NCBI GenBank assembly: GCA_905142475.1
Contig: LR990730.1
Coordinates: 496,001-560,000, forward strand
Origin: Xanthomonas hydrangeae
Lineage (GTDB): Bacteria; Pseudomonadota; Gammaproteobacteria; Xanthomonadales; Xanthomonadaceae
Reading direction: 5' to 3'
Length of the DNA: 64,000 nt
Shown piece by piece: positions 39,147 through 47,457 of the stretch (positions are counted from its first letter, which is position 1; every line of letters starts with the position of its first letter). Under the pieces are notes generated by a model. It had not been told where the DNA came from and did no database searches. It saw only the letters and a list, made by a program, of their open reading frames with translations. The translations under genes and the position numbers were made by a program.

Positions 39147-39757
39147 ACGAAAATCTAAGTTTTGAAAAAATTACTGGTTTTTTTGATGAAGCAATGAATA
39201 GAATTATCATTGATTTCAACTTTCGTCGAGCCGCTCCTGGGAATTGGAGTCGCCGCCAGGGAGATGAAATCAATGTAATAAATATTCAAAAGCATAGTTC
39301 GGACAGTCTTTTTTGTGTGAATCTTGGAATTCACTACGCTTTTTTGCCAAAAGTAGGGACTGGAAAGGATGTTGATGGTGATTATTTGGAAATTCCTGAT
39401 TGTGAAATAAAGCTTCGTTTGACTGATCAAGCTGTAGATAAGGACCAGTGGTGGCCAATTGCCACCTCAAGCATTGATCAAGTTGTTGATCTTGTCAGCC
39501 GCCGAGCATTGCCGATTTTTGATTCATATAGGATCGATGGTCCCGTTGCTGCGATGAGTGGCGAGGATATTGAAAATTGTCATTTAGGCCTATTGGCCTC
39601 AATGACTAAAGTTAGAGCATGTCTTCTCCTTGCACGTCTACAGGAGAAGCTCGGTAATCGTGATAAATGTATCGAGGCCGCTACTGTTGGACTCAGGGTT
39701 GCTGGGATGGCGGTCGGCCCAAAGAAAGCTCTCAAAGGAATTTTAGCGCGCGTCTAG
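39143..39757 (+). CDS. DUF4304-like probable immunity protein
   Basis: Protein of 204 residues starting within the stop of the RHS gene (ATGA overlap), the classic layout of a polymorphic toxin and its immunity gene. Features such as FNFRRAAPGNWSRRQGDEINVINIQKHSSD and FCVNLGIHYAF look like DUF4304, a family often found as an immunity protein. Base composition drops sharply to AT-rich here compared with the RHS gene body. It is inferred to neutralise the PD-(D/E)XK-like tip. Confidence 0.7.
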   Translation: MNENLSFEKITGFFDEAMNRIIIDFNFRRAAPGNWSRRQGDEINVINIQKHSSDSLFCVNLGIHYAFLPKVGTGKDVDGDYLEIPDCEIKLRLTDQAVDKDQWWPIATSSIDQVVDLVSRRALPIFDSYRIDGPVAAMSGEDIENCHLGLLASMTKVRACLLLARLQEKLGNRDKCIEAATVGLRVAGMAVGPKKALKGILARV

Positions 39758-39791
39758 AATTTCCTGAAAGTTGAGGCGCGAAAATAGCTGG

Positions 39792-39941
39792 TTATCAAGG
39801 CCTTGTCCCATGAAGTTGTTGGGATCACTCTTCCTAATTTTACCGTTCGTCCTATCCTCATGCGGTTCGGCACACAAGGTGAAGTTTGGAAATTCGGAAC
39901 ATCAAAAAATGTGCCAACTAGGTATTCACAAAGCTATCTAG
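39792..39941 (+). pseudogene. relic of a colicin M-like gene end fused to a Cmi-like immunity gene start
   Basis: Positions 39792-39874 align without gaps to 43768-43850 at about 88% identity by hand count. In this copy one reads the last codons of a bacteriocin gene (YQGLVP then TGA at 39811-39813). These overlap the ATG at 39810 of a lipoprotein: MKLLGSLFLILPFVLSSC, a complete lipobox. After GSA the homology stops, and the frame runs into unrelated sequence and ends at TAG 39939-39941 (43 codons). So this is the scar of a second copy of the cassette at 41662-44085. Confidence 0.8.
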
Positions 39942-40084
39942 ATAGCATAGGTACTGGTGGCGTTAGGATAGACCCGGAATTTAGCGGGACCCTGGGCGAA
40001 GCCCTTATGTTAGAGCGCATGAAGATAGACAATGCTGTGCACCAAAGTGGTAGCCTCCCACCTGGAAACAAAATTAGAAGATGA
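39875..40084 (+). pseudogene. orphan URI-like nuclease toxin tip
   Basis: A 69-residue fragment that begins abruptly at the end of the relic block and has no start codon of its own. Its pattern, VWKFGTSKNVPTRYSQSYL, then EALMLERMKID, then a final GSLPPGNKIRR, is typical of the URI/GIY-YIG-like toxin tips found at the ends of RHS and similar proteins. The rest of the parent toxin is absent. It is followed 4 bp later by a putative immunity gene. The assignment is from motif memory and should be checked against toxin profiles. Confidence 0.65.
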
Positions 40085-40088
40085 TTCC

Positions 40089-40511
40089 ATGCAGCTACGA
40101 TTGACAAGTGATGCAAACTGGGAGACTCGGACCGGTCGGGTCATGGAAGTGCTAGTCAATAGAGCAGATTTTTTCTCTGAAAAATTTTACGGCTCTGGAT
40201 TATCTAAGTTAGTGATAGTTTTAATGTGTAGATTGCCGGAACTGGACTTTAGGAAGAGAGTGAGGTTTTCAAAGAAAAATCTCGAGTTGTATTCAGATGT
40301 AATGCTGAATTACGAGGTAATGGTTCAGTCTTCCATGAGAGATCGGATGTTGTATGTAGCTGATCAGATAAATATTCAAATTTCAGATGTGGTTCGTAAC
40401 AAAAAAATATATGAATTTGAAGGAGTCATATTCTTGAATGACCTTAAAGAGTGGCTTGATAAAACCGTCGTTGAGTACGATGGGCATACAAGCGGCGCTT
40501 GGCAGTATTAG
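40089..40511 (+). CDS. putative immunity protein for the orphan toxin tip
   Basis: AT-rich gene for a 140-residue acidic/charged cytoplasmic protein with no signal peptide. Visible features are LVIVLMCRLPELDFRKRVRF, then alternating helices, and a C-terminal YEFEGVIFLNDLKEWLDKT. I do not recognise a named family with confidence. Its place directly after a toxin tip fits an immunity role. ATG 40089 was chosen as the first ATG after the tip stop; the frame is open to 40032. Confidence 0.6.
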   Translation: MQLRLTSDANWETRTGRVMEVLVNRADFFSEKFYGSGLSKLVIVLMCRLPELDFRKRVRFSKKNLELYSDVMLNYEVMVQSSMRDRMLYVADQINIQISDVVRNKKIYEFEGVIFLNDLKEWLDKTVVEYDGHTSGAWQY

Positions 40512-40650
40512 GAGGCTGGAAAAGTCACCCAAAACGCTTGGCGCTATCGGCTCGAGTTACGGAGTCATCAATGCAACTGGCGTTCGGTGACGCGGAGATC
40601 CTGGGGGCGAGCATGCCGGTCCTAAGCGTATCTCGCAGAGCCAGGACCTG

Positions 40651-41175
40651 ATGCGCTTTTTCCACGGCATTCATCCTACTGATGGTCGGCTGGCTTTCGT
40701 TGGGGTGTGCCGGATCCCCGTGGCCGCCGAGCGCCCTGCGCAGATCTACACGATGACCAGTGCAGGCAGTGACTATTGCCAGCTAACGCGGGGACCCCGA
40801 GCGGCTGATGGATGCGAATACAGTCCGGATGGCCAGTGGATCTACTTCAGCTCGGAATGCTTCGATGGTCATATGCAGATTGGGCGCATGCGCTGCGATG
40901 GAACTGAGTTGACCCAGCTAACATTTGACCAGCGTTCGAATTGGTTCTCACACGTTGCGCCCGATGGGCGACGCATTGTCTATCTTGCCTACGCCCCTGG
41001 GACGAAGGGCCACCCGAGCGACGTATGGGTCGACATTCGGCTGGTGGAGGATCACGATTGGCAATCGGCCAAGACGGTCGCACGCGTTTTCGGAGGGCAG
41101 GGGACGATTAACGTCAACAGTTGGTCCCCTGACAGCAAGCAGTTTGCTTACGTCACGTATGCAGCTGATCAGTAG
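40651..41175 (+). pseudogene. TolB-like beta-propeller fragment
   Basis: A 174-residue frame containing WD40/TolB blades: CEYSPDGQWIYFSS, WFSHVAPDGRRIVYLAY and NSWSPDSKQFAYVTY. The family normally has five to six blades and about 280 residues, so the front half is missing. It begins at an ATG without a clear ribosome site. No partner gene is near. It is probably a remnant left after rearrangement in this region. Confidence 0.6.
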
Positions 41176-41661
41176 ACCAGGCAAACAGCGAATTGCCGCG
41201 GCAGGCGAGTCGGACTGCCAATGAGGCGAGAGTAAAGGCTGGCTAAGGTGTCGCATCAGCCCCCGGAGCTCAAGTTGAAATCAAGCTTTGTAATAGGTGC
41301 ACTACATAAGCTGACCGAATTAATTTGATGCATAGCGGTGTGCCACTGTATGCACAATCAGGCTTATTGCGCCCGTGTCTTAGGTCATGTGAATAAGCCG
41401 CTGTGTGGCTGACATCAATGAATAAGGCCTGGCTCAGAAGTTTCCGACATCCGGAAGGGTCGGATGCTTATGGTTTAAAAAACGTCCGGTGTGCAGTCTG
41501 ATGGTGCCGGACGCGGGACCTATGGTCGCTTACCCTGCGGGACGCCTGAGCAGCGTCGAACTGGCACAAACGGTTGTCTCGTCTTCTTTTTCGTGTTCGT
41601 TAAGTAGGAAAAAAGCATCATTTGAAGCACGATTGATCTGCTTCGCAATGGAGAGAAATTA
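41176..41661. other. 486-bp region upstream of the colicin M-like gene
   Basis: No gene is supported. A hairpin CGTCCGG (41483-41489) / CCGGACG (41507-41513) lies after an A-rich stretch. GGAGAG at about 41649-41654 is a good ribosome site for the start at 41662. I saw no LexA-like palindrome of the kind that controls many colicins. Confidence 0.4.
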
Positions 41662-42099
41662 ATGTCGAGTATCCCCACCCTTCCTACCGTTCCCGTCCTT
41701 GCACCACCCCAGGCGGATCCGTATTACGGATTCGGTGGCCAGGAATTTGAGATTGGCCTCAATTCACCCATATTCGATGAGTCGTCTCCCCCTCCTGTCA
41801 TCGTTCACGCACATTTTGCCAACGGAAATCGAGTATTTTCCACCAGCGGCTCCGATGCGCTTTACCAGATGTGCTTAGCTATGAGCGCTCGCTCTAGCAC
41901 CTTTGTGAATACTCAGGTTTTCAGGTATGCCGCGTACTGCGGATGGTTGTCTCAGAATTATGAATTCCACATGCCGGGTGCAACGGCGGAAACCATTGCT
42001 GGGAATGTGTCGCTCATGGAGCCAGTTCAAGCCTGGGTCCAAGATGGCATGAGATACCCGCCTGACACGCGCTTGATACGCCCAGGGTTCCGTAGACAC

Positions 42100-42954
42100 T
42101 CAAGACCCTCGTTGCGCGTAGCGCCGTTCAAACTCTACAGGGGACAGGTCGCCAGTTGAACCGTGGCGGCGGTTGGGGTTGTAGAACATCTCGATGTAGT
42201 CGAATACCTCGGCGCGAGCGGCGTCCTTGGTGGGATAGATCCGCCGCCTGATCCGCTCGCGTTTGAGCAGGCCGAAGAAGCTCTCCACGGGTGCGTTGTC
42301 GTGGCAGTTGCCACGCCGACTCATGCTGCACACCAAGCCATGGGACGCCAGGAAACTGCGCCAGTCATCGCTGGTGTAGACAGACCCTTGGTCCGAGTGA
42401 ACCAAGCAACCAGCGTTGGGTTTGCGCCGCCACACCGCAGACAACAGGGCCTGCACGACCAACTCGGTATCGGCCCGATCGCGCATCGCCCAGCCGACGA
42501 CCTGCCGGGAAAACAGATCGATCACAACAGCCAGGTACATCCAGCCTGCATGCGTGCGGATGAAGGTGAAATCGCTCGCCCAGGCCGTGTCCGGCTCCGT
42601 CACGTCGAACTGTCGGTCAAGCAGGTTGGCCGCCGCCTTGCACTGCATTCCTCCATGGAAGCGCGGTTTGCGACCATAGCCCACCTGAGCACGCAGTCCC
42701 TCGGTGCGCATCAGCCGATGCACCCGATGGCGACTGCAACGCTCACCCAGATCGCGCAGATCCTTAGTGATCTTGCGATGCCCATAGACACTGCCGCTGG
42801 CCAACCAGTGGTGCTTGATCAATCCCAGCAGGCGTTGGTCTTCCTTGGCGCGCTCACTGTCGGGCGAGCGTAACCAGGCGTAATAACCCGCCCGGTTGAC
42901 CCGCAATACCCGGCACATCGCACACACCCTGAATTCCCCGCAGTGGGCTTGCAT
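42100..42954 (-). CDS. IS3-family transposase OrfB (integrase core)
   Basis: Catalytic half of the transposase, 284 residues. It has an HTH_21-type region near the N-terminus (RVNRAGYYAWLRSP) and an rve domain with the DDE triad: Asp in WASDFTFI, Asp in LVHSDQGSVY, Glu in DNAPVESFFG. The frame remains open upstream through the A6G slip site, so the active enzyme is the OrfAB fusion. The separate ATG at 42954 may serve little purpose. Confidence 0.93.
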   Translation of the reverse strand: MQAHCGEFRVCAMCRVLRVNRAGYYAWLRSPDSERAKEDQRLLGLIKHHWLASGSVYGHRKITKDLRDLGERCSRHRVHRLMRTEGLRAQVGYGRKPRFHGGMQCKAAANLLDRQFDVTEPDTAWASDFTFIRTHAGWMYLAVVIDLFSRQVVGWAMRDRADTELVVQALLSAVWRRKPNAGCLVHSDQGSVYTSDDWRSFLASHGLVCSMSRRGNCHDNAPVESFFGLLKRERIRRRIYPTKDAARAEVFDYIEMFYNPNRRHGSTGDLSPVEFERRYAQRGS

Positions 42955-42971
42955 GAAGGCGTACTTTGCCT

Positions 42972-43244
42972 TTACCCCTTGGCAAAGTACGCGGCGGCCT
43001 TTTTTAGGATGTCGCGCTCCTCGGTCACTCGACGCAACTCTGCCTTCAGCCGCCGAACCTCGGCGCTCTGGTCCACCTCGGCGCGCTGCACCACGCCAGG
43101 CTTGCCGAACGTGCGCAGCCAGGCGTACAGGCTGTGCGTGGTGACACCCAGGCGCTCGGCCACTTCTGCCACCTTGAACCCACGATCAGTCACTTGCCGG
43201 ATCGCCTCGATCTTGAACTCATCCGTATACCGCTTGCTGCTCAT
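42972..43244 (-). CDS. IS3-family transposase OrfA (HTH)
   Basis: DNA-binding half of the transposase, 90 residues: RYTDEFKIEAIRQV, the helix-turn-helix KVAEVAERLGVTTHSLYAW, and a leucine-zipper-like coiled coil RRLKAELRRVTEERDILKKA. ATG 43244 has GGAGG just upstream; an ATG at 43265 is also in frame. Near the end, six A residues followed by G (42999-43005) form the frameshift signal into OrfB. Confidence 0.93.
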   Translation of the reverse strand: MSSKRYTDEFKIEAIRQVTDRGFKVAEVAERLGVTTHSLYAWLRTFGKPGVVQRAEVDQSAEVRRLKAELRRVTEERDILKKAAAYFAKG

Positions 43245-43785
43245 AGACACCTCCGAATCGACCATTTTCCATGGCCTTGAGATGTCTAGGAAACCCTGGG
43301 CGTATCAGCTACCGCTTTTACATCACGCCATTTCTACCAATGCAGGGCCTGTATCAATGGCTGGCCGGAAGTGGCGAAGATGTAACATTGCCACTGCGAG
43401 CACTGAACCTATACATGGAGGTAACCGATTTCGAGCCCATCGTCGCTGTACTTCAAGACCCTAACGTCGGTCCTGGTACATATCAAATTAATGGCCCATT
43501 TGGTCACAACGTTTTCGATCATAGTCCGAACATCTGGGCGGCAGGTCTAATTGGCCGTGTGACAGGCAACGTTGTTGGAACCTTGACTATTTCTGACGGC
43601 TCATTCACGTTCGATGGAAGCTTTACCCTGGATCCTGACATCTACGATGCTAATCCTGATAAGCGACCGTTCCCTCAGGAAGGGCTTACGACCTTTCTAC
43701 AGGGTCTTGATGCTGCCATTGGTGCGACAAATTATCGGATCCTCTTCGAAGGTGGGCAAACAGTTCATTATCAAGGTCTTCGTCC

Positions 43786-44085
43786 GTGAAGGTGTGGGGA
43801 TCACTCTTCCTAACTCTACCGTTCGCCCTATCCTCATGCGGTTCGGCACAAGAATGTTCATCTGCCAGTTTTGATTCCCATAAGAAGGCTGTCATTGCCT
43901 ATGTCGAGCGCTCAAGCTATCCGAGGTTGAAAGGTGCGACAGAAGCTGATATCGAATTCGAAGAGGAATCCTGGAAGTATGGGAAAGCGAGTCGTTTTTG
44001 GACCCTCGACTTTAAAGCTAGGGGAGAGCGATATATTGCCATGATCGACTGTAGTGGAAGTGTGGAACTTTCAAAGCCTGATTAA
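43786..44085 (+). CDS. Cmi-like lipoprotein, probable immunity to the colicin M-like bacteriocin
   Basis: Lipoprotein of 99 residues: the signal peptide runs from GTG 43786 through LFLTLPFALSSC with the acylated cysteine at residue 18. The mature part keeps the pattern of the colicin M immunity protein Cmi: an early cysteine (QECSS), a central FEEESWKYG, then LDFKARGERYIAMIDCSGSVELS, where the second cysteine would close a disulfide. Cmi works in the periplasm, where colicin M acts, so a lipid anchor suits that role. GTGA overlap with the bacteriocin stop implies translational coupling. The gene is intact while its toxin is not. Confidence 0.7.
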   Translation: MKVWGSLFLTLPFALSSCGSAQECSSASFDSHKKAVIAYVERSSYPRLKGATEADIEFEEESWKYGKASRFWTLDFKARGERYIAMIDCSGSVELSKPD

Positions 44086-44117
44086 TTCCTTAAGTGCTCA
44101 ATTGACCGGCCGCTCAA

Positions 44118-45728
44118 GTGGTCGGTCAATCTATCTTTGCTGCACCGACTGCTGTCTGCATGCTGCGTGACCAGTTGGAGGCCAACGCCGCAGCTGTGGC
44201 CAACGACGTCATGCAGGTCAAGACCTATCTTGCCAGCCATGGCATCACCGATGTGCGTGTGGCAATCGATGGGCGTCTGTTACAGGTCAGCGCCGGCATG
44301 ACGGCTCTTCAGAAAGCCTCTGCAATGACATTGCGTTCGGTCGATGTCGACGGACATGCGGTGTACTTCAGTCAGGATCCGGTCCGGATTCCTGTCGCGT
44401 TGCGCGGAAGCGTGCTGGGCGTGATGGGCCTTGATAAGCGGCATGGTGCAAAAGTGCCGGATCACTCGCCACTTCGTTCCGACGTAGACGCCACAGAGCC
44501 CCCGCTGCTTGCCAGTGCTGTTGCTGCGAGTGGTATCGCCAGCACCGAGGTGGTGCGACACAGTGTGGAAGAACTCACTAGCGTATATGGGGCCGATGCA
44601 CTTGCGCCTGCCAGCGGCGTGGTTGGCGCGATCATTGCGAGCGGCAATCTCGAAAACACGTTGACTAGATTGCAGCGGTTCCAGACGCTGCATGGACTGC
44701 ATACCCCCGTGACGATCGTGACCGTGGGTGATCCAGCGGCGCCGGGCTATCGTTCGAGTGCGGCGAGCAAAGATATGGAGACCGAGTGGGACATGGATAC
44801 GCAATTGCTGGTCGGTAGCGCGGGTGGTTTGCAACGCCTGATCATCTACAACATCCCGGACCTTTCGTGGAAGAGCATGATCGATGGCATCGCACGTGCG
44901 ACCGATGACAATCAGGCGCGTGTCATCAGCATGTCGATTTATGCGTCGGAAACCGGGGTCAGCGATGCGATCTTCCAGGCAGTGGATGCCACCTTGTCCA
45001 AGGCCGCGTTGCAGGGCCAGAATTTCCTGTTCTGCAGTGGCGACGATGGGATCTATCAACCGTTGAGCGCGCGCGCGGCATTGCCTTATTACGATAGCCT
45101 GCTCGGGCGTCAGGACCAGCGTCAGGTCGCACTTCCTGCCTCCCATCGCTATGCGATAGCGGTCGGTGCCACCGAGCTTCAGACCAGGGCGGGCAGCCCG
45201 GCGACCTATGCAGCCGAGCGTGTCTGGAATGCTGGAGTGGGCCGAAGGATCAGCCAGGGTGGCTTGAGCAAGCTCAGCGATGCTCCGCGATGGCAGAAGG
45301 ACACGATCCCGCGGCAGGTGAGTTCCGGCCGTCGTGGGGTGCCGGACGTCAGCTTCAATGGGTCTTACCTGAGTAGTGCGCAGATCCTCGCCACCGATGC
45401 GCAAGGCAATGAGGCGCGCTGGTACGTCTGGGGGACCAGCGCCGCCGCCCCGACCTTTGCCGGCTATGTTGCGCGGCTGCTGCAGGCGCATCCGAAGCTG
45501 GGCTTCATCGGGCCGCAAATCTACCGCTACGCACGCCAGCGTAGCGAGGCGCAACGCAGCCACGATGTGCTGACAGGAACAAACGGCTTGTACGACGATG
45601 GCTACACGGCGGCAAGCGGATGGGACTTCGCCTCGGGCTGGGGCAGTCTGGATATCGGCGACTTCGATCGTTTCCTCCGAAGCCAGGCCGAAAATCGACA
45701 TGGACGGGAGCAGAATGCTCCAGGCTAA
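44118..45728 (+). pseudogene. S53 sedolisin-like peptidase lacking its N-terminus
   Basis: The frame encodes 536 residues. The second half of a Pro-kumamolisin activation domain is visible (HGITDVRVAIDGRLLQVSAG, IPVALRGSVLGVMGLD), then the S53 catalytic domain. The Glu/Asp pair is in METEWDMDTQ (about residue 220), the oxyanion Asp in FCSGDDG, the nucleophile serine in WGTSAAAP (about 438), and the C-terminal calcium-site region in ASGWGSLD. The signal peptide and first half of the prodomain are missing: the frame begins at a GTG just after unrelated sequence. Such enzymes are normally exported, so this one is probably dead. Confidence 0.75.
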
Positions 45729-45734
45729 TGGCCT

Positions 45735-45818
45735 TCGCCACTCATCTATCGCCACACCAGCTACGGCTTCGCGCAGGAAGCAGATGATCTGTTCTTCGGA
45801 AAAGCGCTTCTTAAAGTC
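45735..45818 (-). pseudogene. IS3-type transposase OrfA remnant
   Basis: On the minus strand a short piece reads DFKKRFSEEQIICFLREAVAG then AIDE, the usual start of an OrfA of another IS3-family element. Nothing more of the element is seen. It abuts the 3' end of the truncated sedolisin gene, suggesting IS-mediated rearrangement. Confidence 0.65.
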
Positions 45819-45913
45819 CAATCTCCTTAGGGTAGGGATTGGACTCGAAACCAGGGCGCTACTCAAAATTGGGTGGACGTCGATTCGGTCACGTAATCAA
45901 TTACAAGGTTGAG

Positions 45914-46654
45914 CTACGCGCGATTGTTCATTCGATCGAATATTGCCTCCCCCAACTCGCGCGTCCTTGCGGAGATGCCGACCAGAACCTCGTCCTTACA
46001 CTCTTCAAGCTGCGCGAATGCCTCTTTGACGAAATCTTCTGCACTGACCATCATGTTGTTGGATACACCTCCGCTGCGCTTGTTGCCACCCAAACCCGTA
46101 TCAACGATAGGGGGAGCGATCTCGATCACACGGACGTTCGTGTTCCTCAACTGATGCCGCAGACTGAGAGTGAACGAGTGGATTGCAGCCTTTGTGGCAC
46201 AGTAAACCGGGACATCGGCCATTGGCGAAAAGGCCAGGCCAGAGCTGACATTGAAGATATACGCGTTGGTCTGACGCTGCAGTAAAGGCAGCAGACGGCT
46301 TATCAGATGGATTGGAGCAGTGAAGTTGATAGCCACTTCTTGGTCGAGGGTGTCCATCGCGGGATCGCTCGTAAAGTCGCGATGCACCTGCACGCCCGCA
46401 TTGTTGACGATGGCGTTGAGGGCGGGGTGCTCATCCTGAAGCCACTGTGTCAATGCGTCGCGGCTATTTGGATCTGCCACATCGCAGACGCGCGTGATCA
46501 AGCCGGGGACTTCAGCCTTCGCTTGCGCAAGAGAGCTTGCGTTGCGGCCGCAGATGATGACCTGGTTGCCGTCGGCGGAAAAGCGCCTTGCCAAGGCAAG
46601 ACCGATCCCTGTCGCGCCGCCGGTGATGAGGATGGTGTTATGTGTGAGCTTCAT
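45914..46654 (-). CDS. SDR oxidoreductase, DltE-like
   Basis: Classical short-chain dehydrogenase of 246 residues. It has TGGATGIG (11-18), NNAGVQ (about 88-93), the catalytic serine in VSSGLA and the YCATK pair (about 153-157). SFTLSLRHQL and VRVIEIAPPIVDTGLGG place it near the DltE/YdfG-like group. The substrate is unknown. The 803 bp upstream hold no convincing gene. Confidence 0.87.
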   Translation of the reverse strand: MKLTHNTILITGGATGIGLALARRFSADGNQVIICGRNASSLAQAKAEVPGLITRVCDVADPNSRDALTQWLQDEHPALNAIVNNAGVQVHRDFTSDPAMDTLDQEVAINFTAPIHLISRLLPLLQRQTNAYIFNVSSGLAFSPMADVPVYCATKAAIHSFTLSLRHQLRNTNVRVIEIAPPIVDTGLGGNKRSGGVSNNMMVSAEDFVKEAFAQLEECKDEVLVGISARTRELGEAIFDRMNNRA

Positions 46655-47457
46655 CGTTTTAAATCCTTCGCTTAAAGAAAAGTGGAAGGTATGTCGACGA
46701 TGAACTAGGCATCAGCGGCCACACCTTCGCTACCGGCATGCCGGGGCTGGAGGTGTCGCGGATACCCTGAGGCGGGAGGAGTTGCCATTCACTTGAACAG
46801 CGACCGGGCTACCATCCGGTCAGCACTCTTTCGACAGCCGCTTTCTACCATGGCTTTTATTTCGCTACAACCGCTCATCGCTCACGGCGTTTAATGAAAT
46901 TCATGATGAAGGTACTTATTGCATGAGGTGACGGCTCCGGGCCAGGGGAGCCTCCTTGGGTCACAGCTGCAGTTTGCATAGTAACGAACACGCATATCTA
47001 CAGGACGGGCGATTTGGTGCTTCGCACGTAGATTCAACAGCCCGCATGACCGTTGTTGTGTCCATCAGAACGTTTGATTGCAGGATTCCACAATGAGGCC
47101 GATCTGCGTCGAAGAACATGTGCTCGACTGTGCCATTGGCAGTGCGGCATAGGCGCTGGCACTGGTGGAAACCCGCATGTGCCTGACTGGGAAATTTGCG
47201 TGGCTGACGGGGGCGGCACTGATCACAGCCGGCCGTGTGTCATCGTGGCCAAGGCGTTTGCAATCAAGGCATTGGACACGGGGTCCGCTCGCCTGGCGGA
47301 TGGATGCTGCGGGAATGGGCATGCAGTACCGCACTTTCGATTCATTCGTTGATGGGGCGGAGCGCATCTTGATACATCAGAAAAAGCGCTGATTTTTCAC
47401 GGAAATGCAGAGCGTCTGTTCGGCTCTTGAGCGTGGACGCGTCGACACCAAAAGCTG
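46655..47457. other. 803-bp stretch without a supported gene
   Basis: Only short frames occur (for example 47165-47392, 75 residues) and none has recognisable motifs. The segment near 46690-46770 contains a short coding-like run ending in a stop. This may be decayed coding sequence between the SDR and the LysR gene. Confidence 0.4.

Larger units (their letters stand above)
42074..43307 (-). mobile_element. IS3-family insertion sequence, 1234 bp
   Basis: The ends are imperfect inverted repeats that begin TGATACGCCCAGGGTT on both sides (first 16 bases identical). A 3-bp direct repeat GCT flanks it (42071-42073 and 43308-43310), as expected for IS3. It carries orfA and orfB on the minus strand with an A6G slippery site for programmed -1 frameshifting. 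It looks complete and recent, since target duplication and host reading frame are intact. Confidence 0.95.
41662..43789 (+). pseudogene. colicin M-like bacteriocin gene interrupted by an IS3-family element
   Basis: The two exposed parts, 41662-42073 and 43311-43789, join in one frame of 296 residues when the IS and one GCT target copy are removed (junction reads PPDTRYRFYIT). The joined protein resembles colicin M: N-terminal PYYGFGG; a central TIAGNVSLMEPVQAW; and a C-terminal domain with NVVGTLTISDGSFTFDG, DIYDANPDKR and ATNYRILFEGG. Colicin M is known to cleave the lipid II undecaprenyl-pyrophosphate linkage in the periplasm. The catalytic D-x-Y-D is present, but the expected His-Arg pair is shortened to a lone Arg. 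Its stop overlaps the GTG of the next gene. It cannot make full protein now. Confidence 0.75.

Noticed and set aside
41176..41661. SOS (LexA) operator before the colicin M-like gene
   Set aside because: No CTGT-N8-ACAG or other LexA-like palindrome was visible.
47165..47392. 75-codon open frame
   Set aside because: No homology signal, no ribosome site, and overlapping frames are equally open; listed only as part of an empty stretch.
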